In this document: positions 34,481 through 43,690 of the stretch, piece by piece
Numbering within the stretch: position 1 is the stretch's first letter
Layout: every line of letters begins with the position of its first letter
Source of the DNA: Ctena decussata
Lineage: Eukaryota > Mollusca > Bivalvia > Lucinida > Lucinidae
Direction: 5' to 3'
DNA: 64,000 nt
Assembly (NCBI GenBank): GCA_963989385.1
Contig: OZ022499.1
Location: 78,605,903-78,669,902, forward strand
Made by a program: the position numbers and the translations under genes
The notes under the pieces: generated by a model
Seen by the model: the letters and a program-made list of their open reading frames with translations, nothing else
Databases searched by the model: none
What the model was told of the DNA's origin: nothing

Positions 34481-34629
34481 GCCAATGTTCTTGGAGTAAT
34501 TACTTGATGATCTTTGAAAAGTTCACAGATAGCTAAACCACTTGTTTTTATGTTTTTAAAAATTATATGAGCAAATTTTTAATTCTGAGTTCATAATGTT
34601 TTGCTCTGTGGGGTTAGAGTTTTTAAATG
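34481..34629 (-). other. LINE region between ORF1-like and endonuclease parts
   Basis: The minus strand continues with SGLAICELFKDHQVITPRT-like residues before the endonuclease motifs, so the LINE extends here, but stop codons interrupt it. Confidence 0.5.
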
Positions 34630-35330
34630 CTATTTCATGTCCATTATTTCCATACTGTTCTCTAAAAAAGGAGGGGGGCTATTTGTTTCATTACAATTTT
34701 CCTTTTCAAATACTATTGTCTCTACACTGTCCTTATTTTCATTATGCTTTTGATAAGTTTGATTTTTTGGTTGAAGACTCTTGTTGACTATGGAATTATC
34801 ATTCTTTACATACACTGTTCTTTTTTTGTACTTATTTGCTGTACTCCATGGTGTTCTTGAGTTTTTGGTTGAATTATTCAGTATTGGTTTAACTAATGTC
34901 TGCGATTTTACTATACTACCATTACTGATAGTGTTAACTGGTACTGGCATATATTGTATTGGCGGTCCACACACATTATGAACCATTGGTCCATTTGGGA
35001 GTTGTCCATTTGGAATTTGTCCATTTGGGACAAATAATAAAGGCTTAGATTGGGGTATCATGTTTGGTTGCATATTAACCGTATTCACAGTTACATTTGA
35101 TACGTCGGGTGACTCATTATTAGCTTGAAGGCTCGTCACATCAGTTTTGTTGAGACACAGGGGCTCTTGATCATTGGCCGGTCATAATTTCCAGTTTGTC
35201 TAACTGAGAATCTATTTGCTTTAAAATATAGTCTGTAACTTTCTGATGAATAGTTTGGACAAATTCATTTTCCAACGTCGGTACTGATCTAGAGTTATCA
35301 ATTAACCGTACCCTGAATCGTAGATATCGG
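34630..35330 (-). pseudogene. Probable LINE ORF1-like region (Pro/Asn-rich)
   Basis: Upstream of the LINE ORF2 on the same strand, a 169-residue frame is rich in Asn, Pro and Ser (QIPNGQLPNGPM-like repeats of PNGQ). It is preceded by a frame with LENEFVQTIHQKVTDY and KQIDSQLDKLEIM, which could form a coiled coil. The order fits an ORF1 upstream of ORF2, but no RRM or CCHC motif is visible. It may therefore be unrelated. Confidence 0.45.
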
Positions 35331-35334
35331 CGAT

Positions 35335-35480
35335 GATGTACAATATTGTTTGAGGGGGTGCCTAAATAGCGGAAAGATCCGGAAAGACGCAAAAAGACGC
35401 GAAGGGATCCGGAAAGACGCAAAAGACGGTAAAAAGACCCTGATAAACGCACAAAGACCCCAAAATATATCATTTGTTTT
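35335..35480. repeat. gatccggaaagacgcaaaa repeats
   Basis: The phrase gatccggaaagacgcaaaa occurs twice (about 35378 and 35407), with degenerate aaagaccc copies after it. Short-period AG-rich satellite-like stretch. Confidence 0.65.
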
Positions 35481-35994
35481 GTATTTGGTGTGAAGGAGTA
35501 GTAAACAAATGTGTTCCCGTATAATAAAGGAAAGAGGGCGCATTTACCCATAGTTTTGTTCTGTTCTTCTTAGAGTTCCTCCGCTGACTCTCCGAACCAC
35601 CATCGTTTAATAACGACGTCAATGAGGGAGTTGTCTTAAATTTTTAATAATAATAAAAAGCTCATTTCAATTTTGCTGGTGATATATATAGCTGTGCTCT
35701 TTATAAACTGACATTCTAATAATTTGTAGTTTTTTTAGCCTGGCGACTCTCTTTTTATGGATCACATGGATGTATTCTCTAGCATAAAGTTTTACTTGAG
35801 AAATCACACTTTGGTCGGTAGTGTTGTGGTTAATACGAACGAAAAAAAAAAAGGTTAAACACTGCTGTAGAATCTAAGACAAGTCCTGTGATTATATCTA
35901 GGTCTTGAAGGTAACAGTCCCGGGATTGGCAAAAAATTACAAACTTTTTGTTTAAAGGAGTCTCTTTCAGATTCAAACACAGCACACTCCGCAA

Positions 35995-36146
35995 GGTAAC
36001 AGGTCGTTTCGGCCCGATTCCATTTCGGCCCCGGGTCGTTTTGGCCTTATTCCCGTTCGGCCTGGGTCGTTTCGGCACAATGTTAGCGGCCTGAATTTTT
36101 ACCCATAGTTGTAATTAAAGACAAAAATGTGTCTTTATCCCAGTCA

Positions 36147-36190
<44 letters not shown>

Positions 36191-36903
36191 CGATGACAGG
36201 CGAGACACACCATTGTTACATCATTAGTTTTCCATTTAATCTCTAATTTTCCTTTGATGCCTTATTATCTTTATCGGTTGCCAATTAGGAATGTTTGTAC
36301 TGAATTACCTATTTTCAAAATGTTTAACTACCCTGTTTGCTTATCAATTCAGAGGCGTGAAAATTATTTCATTGTAAATAAGTTCTTGAAGGGCGGGATT
36401 TTAAAGAGAAAAGATTTCTTTAATTGCCAAAGACAAGAAGACAACATGGTTATTAGTCTACTTTTATTAAACTGTTGGCTTAAAATCATGGCTAACGTGA
36501 CAGGGCAAATCAAATAAAACAACTTGACTTTGATAACATAATTTCTGTTACTTCAGCGTATTTATTTCTTTCTCTAGTATAAGAAGTTCCTATTTACACT
36601 TAGCCTAGCAACTTGTGCCAGTGAATTTGGTCTCTTTTACGGACAGCGACTTTGCCATTTTCATTTTGGTCTCCATTCTTAAAAAGGGTGCTAGTTCTTT
36701 CATTTAAAGGTCACACTTCTTACACATTTTCCAGTAACAAATAATTAAGGCCGAAACAACTCACCCATGTAATCGAGCCGAACTGACCCACCTTTGAAAT
36801 TGGGCCGAAACGACCCACCCAATTGGGCCGAAATGACTCACCACGGAAATCGGGCCGAAACGACCCAGGCCGAAGGGGAATAAGGCCGAAACGACCCGGA
36901 AAC
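35995..36903. mobile_element. DNA element with repeated ggtcgtttcggcc subterminal motifs, 8-bp duplication
   Basis: Flanked by ctccgcaa at 35987-35994 and 36904-36911. The left end is ggtaacaggtcgtttcggcc and the right end ggccgaaacgacccggaaac, which are inverted with a few mismatches. The motif ggtcgtttcgg or its complement recurs about ten times near the two ends. The centre has no transposase and holds an (ATCT)n microsatellite. 8-bp duplication fits hAT, but the ends lack the usual CA...TG. Confidence 0.8.
36147..36190. repeat. (ATCT)n microsatellite
   Basis: About eleven tandem tatc units inside the element at 35995-36903. Confidence 0.9.
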
Positions 36904-36911
36904 CTCCGCAA

Positions 36912-37136
36912 CATAATGTTGCCATAGATTCGAGCCCGGGACCCTTTGATATGAGTGCAAAACCAATTGCAGTCTGATGTTCTGGTTCAAATAAACATCA
37001 GAAAACAAACGACAGATGGGTGGGTGAATGCAATCACAAATTCAAATGTATATTCTCACATTTTTATAAAATAAATGTGTATTCTTACATTTTTGCGGTA
37101 TTTCTGTGCTTTTCGGTTATTCTATGAACCCAATTG
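36912..37136. other. No gene recognised
   Basis: AT-rich spacer between the previous element and the gggtatgaaacccacc repeat. Nothing recognised. Confidence 0.5.
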
Positions 37137-37384
37137 GGATCGGGTATGAAACCCACCACCCGCACCTGCACCCGTGCTCAAAACCCACCACCGGAAATTT
37201 TTATGGGAGCCGTAGGATTATCAAAACAACCTTTTTCTAGACTTTCTGTGTTGTAAATACGAAGACTTGTATAAACAATACCTGATAAAAAATCTTTGTT
37301 AACGACAGCATATTTTGGACAAAAAAGATATTTTTTGCATTTCAAGGGGTATGAAACCCACCACCCGTCACCGGGAAATTATAA
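37137..37384 (+). mobile_element. gggtatgaaacccaccacccg repeat, copy 1
   Basis: Carries ggtatgaaacccaccacc at both edges (about 37143 and 37347), around a unique body with gtaggattatcaaaacaacc and attttggacaaaaaagat. Copy 2, inverted, is at 50805-51055. Confidence 0.75.
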
Positions 37385-38127
37385 TAGGTTATTTTCAATT
37401 TATGATTTATTAACAGGTTAAATTTTCACGATTTTTACGTTTTCCTAATTGTCTACAAGTAATGTATCATTTTTTATATGACAATCTTTTCAAATCCGAA
37501 AAATATGTAGCAAAAATATCGATTTTATCAACAATGTTTACATTCTAAAAATAGATATCCAGTACGGCACTTAACCAAAATCAATAACCCGCAACGTCCT
37601 GAAATGAAGATGAATGCAACACTGGACCGGGAGTGCTAATTGCATGCTTGTTTTATCTACTGATTTTTTAATTAACTGAATGAACCAGTAAATTTTGCAA
37701 GTCAGTTAACCGGTCAAGATGGACTTTGAAATAAAAGTCTAATTATTTCAATTCCGTTGAAAACAGTTCATCTCATTATCATTATCATCAATGGTACAGA
37801 ACTCTTTGAATATCAGAATAATGTCTTAAAACATTGTTGTGCTGTAGCATTGTCTTGCTTTAATTTCACAATAGTTCACATTAATCAACAAATTAATTTA
37901 ATATGAGTCACTCAAAAATGTCAGTCTTGCTGTATAAAAAAATAGTTCCAACAATCACTCTTCCCATAACTCAGCTAGGTTTATCACCGCACAGAGTTAT
38001 TTTTATTTTGCTACCTACAATAATGTCTGAGACAACTTTGATCATAGCACACAGCCAGGGAAGGTAAGTGGTTATTTTTTTAAAGTGTGATGATTATTTA
38101 ACTCATCTAATGACCTGTATGTTTCAT

Positions 38128-38130
<3 letters not shown>
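37385..38130. other. No gene recognised
   Basis: AT-rich stretch with no recognised motif before the (CT)n microsatellite. Confidence 0.5.

Positions 38131-38168
<38 letters not shown>
38131..38168. repeat. (CT)n microsatellite, about 19 units
   Basis: Uninterrupted ctctct tract, followed by gttatttgtag, which resembles a polypyrimidine tract with a possible acceptor. Confidence 0.9.
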
Positions 38169-38171
<3 letters not shown>

Positions 38172-38263
38172 ATTTGTAGGATTATAAACAAAGATAGTAA
38201 TCTTATAGTAAGCCTGGTTTTCTCATTTATATATAGGTTTAATTTCAATTTATTACATTCATA

Positions 38264-38449
38264 ATGGCTGTCTCTAGGGATTATTCAATATCCATTGACT
38301 GTGGAGCATTCTGTGATTATCCGGATAGTTTTGGTGATATGGTGCAGTGTGATGATAAAAAGTGCTTGAAGCGGTTCCATTATAGGTGTGCAGGTTTAAA
38401 TAAAGCAACTGATAGTATGCTATGGGGTTGTGCCAGTTGTAGAAAGTAA
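38264..38449 (+). CDS. Small PHD-like zinc finger ORF
   Basis: A 61-codon plus-strand frame, MAVSRDYSISIDCGAFCDY then GDMVQCDDKKCLKRFHYRC, ends WGCASCRK. The Cys/His spacing (C-x3-C, C-x4-C, H-x2-C, C-x2-C) fits a PHD finger, a histone-tail reader fold, except that the first pair has three residues between the cysteines. The ATG follows tttatatataggtttaattt-like sequence, so it may be a last exon. It lies outside the minus-strand MULE locus, on the opposite strand. Short free-standing PHD frames in such repeats can be transposon-encoded; whether it is expressed is unknown. Confidence 0.5.
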   Translation: MAVSRDYSISIDCGAFCDYPDSFGDMVQCDDKKCLKRFHYRCAGLNKATDSMLWGCASCRK

Positions 38450-38924
38450 ACTTAAGAACTAAAATATCAGTTGTGAAACATCAGTCGATATCTTTGTTTT
38501 CGGTATTTTTTGTATAACAGGACGTTTCGGTTTCTTGGTCGGCCATTACTAAAACCTTGTACCGCACCGTACCGCACCGCACCGCATAAAACCCAGTACC
38601 GCACCGCCCGGAAAATGGCGGATGGCGACGAATTTTTCCGTCATTTTCCGAACTTTAACATGTGGCGGGAAATAAAGATCAAGACAGTATAAAGCTTTAC
38701 CAGTTTATTATTATTATTTTTTTAAATAGCACAGCAATTTTAATATTAAAATGGAACAGAAGTCTAACATATAACAAAAGACTAACAACTCTAATATATT
38801 AGTAGCACAGATTTATATTTTAGTCTCTTGATAAAAATACCTGATGATAAGTAATTTTGACAGGTTTCAGTCGCAGTTTTCTCTTCATTTTGGGAAACGG
38901 CGACATGACCTTGTTTTGAAACAG
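38450..38924. other. No gene recognised; short gtaccgcaccg repeat
   Basis: Contains gtaccgcaccgtaccgcacc-type repeats at about 38557-38612. Otherwise AT-rich DNA adjacent to the MULE locus 3' end. Confidence 0.5.
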
Positions 38925-39861
38925 CTAAGTAAGTAAATGTTCTTTCATAACTTGCTTGTCAAAATCGATGCTCTCACCACCAACAAAACCAGTAAAGCAA
39001 AATTCTGTAGCATACGCTGAAGCAAAAATCCCGCAATCAACAGAATTTGCTTGCTGTTGAATTTTTGGAATCAGTACATTCAGATGCTTTTTATTTTGGG
39101 CATACAGAGCAAACAATTGCATTTTAAGACTGTTGCTTATTGACGGAACTGAACCTTGCAAACTGTCGAAAACTATTAGGTCTGTTCCATTAGCAGGGGG
39201 GACAGATGTAACCCAGTGGTCAGCTCCTGTATGGTGAACCTGACATGCAGCGGGGGAGGGGGGGGCGAGAAAATTTCATTTTTAGGGAATATTTCCAGAC
39301 ACCATTACTTTGCACTGGAACATAACAACAATCTTGGAATCCGTTTATGTCTGAAAACTGTGCCTTCAGTAGTTGCTGACCAAAGTTTATGACCTTGTCA
39401 TTAATTTTTCTGTCATAAGTAATGTCAAATTTGTCACTTATTGTCACTGCATATTTAGAATCATTCATTTGTACCCAGCATCGTCTTTTTCTATCATCTG
39501 AAATTGGCAATACTTCATTATCATCCTCTATTAAAATTGTTTTGGTCGAATTATTTATTGATTTACATGACAGGCTATGGGAATCATCTTTACCAAATAG
39601 CAGAGTGGAGTCTTCAGTGAACGTGGTAAAGCTTTTCACTACGGATTCTTGTTTCGACTCATTCTTTTTGCACGATAATGACGAAATTTTTGTTTCTTTC
39701 GTGATTGTTGTCTCAGCAATGTGTGTTTCAGTCACAGATACGTTTTCGAAATCATTTTTGTGCTCTTCCTGTGACAAATTTTGAGGCTCATTTGTGTTTT
39801 TTTGTTCAGTGATGTCTTTTTCTTGCGCACCAGTTTGTTCGGTATCAGTTTTTTTTTGCAT
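38925..39861 (-). CDS. Ulp1/SENP-type cysteine protease domain (C-terminus of MULE-like locus)
   Basis: On the minus strand the frame has NDKVINFGQQLLKAQF and DINGFQDCCYVP. After a shift at a C-rich run (about 39250-39268) it continues VHHTGADHWVTSVPP, LIVFDSLQGS and QQQANSVDCGIFASAYATEF. The DHW, FDS and Q-x-DCG elements are the catalytic His, Asp and Cys regions of C48 (Ulp1) proteases. C48 peptidases cleave SUMO-like modifiers, and Ulp1-like domains are known to accompany some MULE transposases. The domain spans about 200 residues, typical for a small Ulp1 core. The homopolymer frame change suggests decay or an assembly indel. The preceding acidic, Ser/Thr-rich stretch (39270-39861) is the linker. 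Confidence 0.8.
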
Positions 39862-40170
39862 GATTTTGACAAGGTTTCTTTGACATTATTTTTGCAAGAC
39901 TGTGATAAGATTTGTGTTTTATTTTTTTCGGTTTGTTCAATAATTTGGTCTGCCTGTGACAAATTTTGAGGTTCATCTGTGTTTTTTTGTTCAGTGATGT
40001 CTTTTTTTTGCGCATCAGTTTGTTCGAAATCAATTCTTTCGCATGATTTTGACAAAGTTTCTTTGACATTATTTTTGCATGACTGTGATGAAATTTGTGT
40101 TTCATTTTTTTCGGTTTGTTCAATAATTTGTGACTCATTTGTTTCTGTTTGCTCGACAATCTTTGAAATT
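39862..40170 (-). CDS. Lys/Gln/Thr-rich linker with two 60-residue repeats
   Basis: Minus-strand frames contain SKSCERIDFEQTDAQKK then DITEQKNTDEPQNLSQADQ and QTEKNKTQILSQSCKNN. They recur after about 180 bp, matching the gap between the two tttttcggtttgttcaataa stretches (39926 and 40108). The frames are offset by indels at A-runs (on the minus strand), consistent with the rest of the locus. No fold is recognised; it looks like a disordered linker between the SWIM zinc finger and the protease. Confidence 0.6.
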
Positions 40171-40919
40171 TCAAAGCGGGCCTTTTTTTGTGGCGATGCC
40201 TACACCAGGTGTCCTTTTTCTCTTTAGCAGCGATTTTGGTGTTTTGGGAGTGTTAAAGGTATTATTTGCAGCTAAAGGTGTGTTTGTTAAAGTTCCTTTT
40301 TCTAAATTTCGAATTGCGACAGGCGTTGAAGTAAAAACTTCGTTTGTTTCCTCCATATCAATAGCAGTTTGGTTGAATAATGAGTCTGGCGCGGCATTTA
40401 CCTCACAAGCTAACGCATCAAGTTTGTCTAGCGGCCTGGGTCTTTTGCGACCCGCAATTCTATTTTGTCTTTTCCTGCTATTCTTACGGAGCTGGGTTAA
40501 GTTGAATTTACGGGGTACAACTTCGTTATCAATTCCGGCACACATCCGCGCGGCAATAATATGGTAACATCCGCCGAGGGACGCACAGTTACATTTCTCT
40601 TCAGGAAATAAGGAAACGGCATATTTGTCGTTCTTTGATCCTGTAACTACCCATGCGCCGGCCTCAGGGACGTTAACTATTCTTTTTTCAAGAATGACGG
40701 CGCGAGCCATTCCTCTTTGTGACCGCAACATGCCATCTGTTCGGATGCCATCTGTAGCATCATCGATGCGTGTTGCGTCGACTGAAATGATACCTTCTGG
40801 TTGCGGCAGCTCAAGTTTCCCCCCTTGAATCATATCAACTATTTGATTTGGTAAACAGACCGACCGGGGCATTTCCACAGTTGCAGGGTCCAATACAAAG
40901 TCCATGTAATTCTCCTTAA
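40171..40919 (-). CDS. SWIM zinc finger region of the MULE-like protein
   Basis: Minus-strand residues include MPRSVCLPNQIVDMIQGG, WVVTGSKNDKYAVSL and KCNCASLGGCYHIIAAR. The C-x-C-x(n)-C-x-H pattern is a SWIM zinc finger, known to follow MULE transposase domains. It is followed by a basic stretch (RKRQNRIAGRKRPRP). The upstream transposase is separated by an inserted TTAA-flanked element (40920-41779); removing that element would link the two with KLKENYMDF in frame. Confidence 0.8.
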
Positions 40920-41779
40920 GGTGGTGATAATCACTGCTTTGGGACAAAGACAAAAATCTGCATAAAATACTCAAAATAACACTGACCTTTCCAAAACTTA
41001 GCAGATGCCTTCTTTATGTTGTTTCTCATAATTTAGAATCCCAAAATGCAGCATTTTTAATGTTAAAAAGTGTTTTTATAAAAGAAGATCAAAGGGTAAT
41101 TTTCTGCGAATAAATCTGAAAAAATAATATTATTATTGAAAACATACTTAGTGCTTAGAGTACCTTGTTGCATAATGGAGAGCGTCCTAGCAATTATTTT
41201 TTCCATCTCTTTCACACATTATCAGGCTGAGCAGTTGAAAAAAGATGCAGTCTGTGTCCAAATGTTTTTGTCAAAACACACAGGTGAGACAGGTGATACT
41301 ATTTTAACAAGGTTGAACAATTTCATCTACACACCACTGATCATGTCAGTAATGTGTTATTTATATTGTAGGTGTTAACATAGGTATGCTTGCCTACCCT
41401 ATATTTAATAAATGCGTCCAGTGTACATTGACTTTGTACATGGCTGAACATTGAGAAAAAGCTACCGTTTTCATCTGGTCTACATTACAATTTGAGAAAG
41501 AGTTGGAATAAATAATTGCTAGGACGCTCTTCATTATGCAATAATGCACCTTCAGCACTATGTAAATTTTCAATAACTATATTATTTTTTCAGATTTATT
41601 CGCAGAAAATTACCCTTTGATCTTTCCTTATAAAAACACTTTTTTAAGCAGCATGTACGTCTATTTTGTATTCTAAACTGTAAAGAACAACGAAAATAAG
41701 AAGTCTGCTAACTTTCAGGGAGATATGTTCCTTTTTTATGGTTTTATGCAGATCTTTACATTTACCATAAATCACCACC
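40920..41779. mobile_element. TTAA-flanked inverted-repeat element inside the MULE-like gene
   Basis: TTAA flanks at 40916-40919 and 41780-41783, with ggtggtgat and atcaccacc as element ends. Arms of 150 bp or more are inverted (ataatggagagcgtcctagc against gctaggacgctcttcattat). The ends match the GGTG...CACC/TTAA MITE family of this window but the interior differs. It interrupts the transposase-SWIM frame. Confidence 0.85.
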
Positions 41780-41783
41780 TTAA

Positions 41784-42552
41784 GTTTCATGTCGCCGCAG
41801 AGCAGACGACTCTTATTATTTCATTATACTTGTATCGTTGTAAAAAAAAATAATGACGTTACAATAGCATCCATGGAAATGCCAGGCCAGTCTGCAAACC
41901 GTTTGATGACCGAGTTCAGGCATTCTGAAATATTGTTTGTCAACCCGCTAGAAGGAGTGTACAGGCCATGTGGTTCCAGAACAAATTTTGCTGCATGACT
42001 TAGTATGTCTTCGCGATAGTACTTGTCAAAATATTCCGTCATTGCCTCGGTCCATTTGATCTTTAGCTCAGATTCTTTCTCTAAAAAGTCAGTCAGTGAG
42101 TCTGATTCAAGCAGAGACATAAAGTCGGAGCGGTAAACAATTTTGTCATCACTGGTAGCATTATGATTTTCGAGCCAGCGTTTCAAATCCATGCGCATAT
42201 GGTTCCAACAATAAAAGATTTTTATACTAGGAATATTCTTTTGAACTGCATTGGTAATTGCCCGTTCTCGGTCTGTAACTAAAAAGCTTTCAAATTTACC
42301 GAGATTTGGTACTTGGTCCAAAAGTTTCTTAAAAAAAAGCTCATGACAAGACTGATTTTTTCTGTCATGTATGAGGAATGCAGCAGGAATATTTTTTCTG
42401 CCTTCAAACATTGCATGTTTAAACACTAGGGCTGAGACGAAATTGTTTCCGATGTTAAAAGTAGTGTCATACCCCATTAGTATAGGTTCGTCGGTTTTTA
42501 TAGAAAGCAGAGTATTTGATTCATTTAAAGTTTCCGTGAGCCCATTACACAT
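41784..42552 (-). CDS. MULE-like DDE transposase core
   Basis: Minus strand. ILMGYDTTFNIGNNFVSA carries the first Asp, FLVTDRERAITNAVQ the second, CWNHMRMDLKRWL the C-x2-H element, and GLTNNISECLNSVIKRF the Glu region. This order (D, D, C/H, E) is the MULE-type transposase pattern. The frame ends in an out-of-frame T-run (about 41846-41854); a shift there gives LQRYKYNEIIR, the expected continuation, before GDMKLKENY. The catalytic residues appear intact, but the frame is broken. Confidence 0.85.
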
Positions 42553-43124
42553 TCTATATCTGGGTAAACACTGTATTTACTTACGTAGTCGTCAAGCTGA
42601 AAAGCTACTAAGGCTGTAGCGTACATTTCGTCTTGTGAAAGTCTCATCTTTCGTCTTTCGCGATATACCGTGTTATGTACCTGTTTAGTTCCGGCGGGAT
42701 TAAGGACAGCCTGGTGCACAGCATGCCCTTCGACATTTGCTTGTGCCTCTGCGTAAGACTTCATTACGTTTTTGTTGCTGTTTGTGGCAGTGGAATCTTT
42801 TATACCATTTAAAACCGACTTGCATGTGCGCACAAAAGGATTTTTGTTTTGTTTACTATTTCCGCGAGGCCTGTCTTTGTAAACAGATTCATCACCTAAA
42901 TAATGAATAAGGAAATAAGGCCAGTCGGGTTTATCCTTAAAAAAGTATACTTTTCGAACAAACACAGAACTACCTATTTTATCGCCTTGCTCTTGGGATA
43001 TGTAAAATGGTTGAGTCCAAAAAGATCTTTGACTTTTGGGCAGTCCATAACTATTTTTGTGTAGCCATATGTAGCGGTCAGATTTCCAGTCATTGCTTTT
43101 TGATACAATGTACATCGCCCCCAT
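42525..43124 (-). CDS. Upstream region of the MULE-like protein
   Basis: Minus strand. AMYIVSKSNDWKSDRYIWLH, then FWTQPFYISQEQGDKIG, SSVFVRKVYFFKDKPDWP and YLGDESVYKDRPRG. The tyrosine/tryptophan-rich first part resembles N-terminal DNA-binding-like segments seen in MULE or FLYWCH-type proteins, but no canonical FLYWCH zinc finger is visible. The last part has RRKMRLSQDEMYATALVA. It meets the transposase core with a small frame shift at a GGG near 42541. Confidence 0.65.
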   Translation of the reverse strand: MGAMYIVSKSNDWKSDRYIWLHKNSYGLPKSQRSFWTQPFYISQEQGDKIGSSVFVRKVYFFKDKPDWPYFLIHYLGDESVYKDRPRGNSKQNKNPFVRTCKSVLNGIKDSTATNSNKNVMKSYAEAQANVEGHAVHQAVLNPAGTKQVHNTVYRERRKMRLSQDEMYATALVAFQLDDYVSKYSVYPDIECVMGSRKL

Positions 43125-43690
43125 GACTAAAGACGTACACTTCCCCGGCTTTGGGTTTGACAGGGGGTACTAATGTGATTTTACTTTTATCTGGATTCTC
43201 AACGATCTCACGTACTAACTTCGGGGTTAGATTTTGTTTGCATTCCATATATACGACATTTTCATACCCCCCACCCGAAAAACTTTGAAGATTGTTATCA
43301 TAGTCACCATCAGTCTCTGTTTCTATAATGCACCAGTCGTCAAGGGGTTCTACTCTATAGCGAGGAAAGCTTACATTTTCATGCATATTGTTTTCATGCA
43401 AATGGGATATTTGGCAGTAATTTTCCAGATCAATGACACCAGCAATACCATGATCTTTTGAACAGACGCTATCCTCTGTATTACTTATATAACATTCAGG
43501 TCCAACAGAAGCTTCCTCATCCAAATTATTTTGTGAATCAAGGGAAATGTCGACCCAGGAATCATGAAGTTCATTTTCTCCAGGCAAGTCAATAATAACA
43601 AACTCATCATTCTCAACACTCTCATCCACAACACTATAACCAACTCGGCAAATATGAGTCTCAGCATAAAACTGACCTTCAAAATTACAA
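43090..43690 (-). CDS. Acidic region joining the repeat array to the transposase part
   Basis: Minus strand, in frame with the Asp/His repeats: VVDESVENDEFVIIDLPG, ELHDSWVDISLDSQNNLD, WCIIETETDGDYDNNL and PKAGEVYVFSHGG. The composition is Asp/Glu rich. At the GGGGG near 43121 a one-base deletion would give HGAMYIVSK, joining it to the next domain. No known family is recognised beyond the acidic character. Confidence 0.6.

Noticed and set aside
39422..39784. A 120-codon plus-strand frame within the protease linker
   Set aside because: It is antisense to the Ulp1-linker region, which has recognisable motifs.
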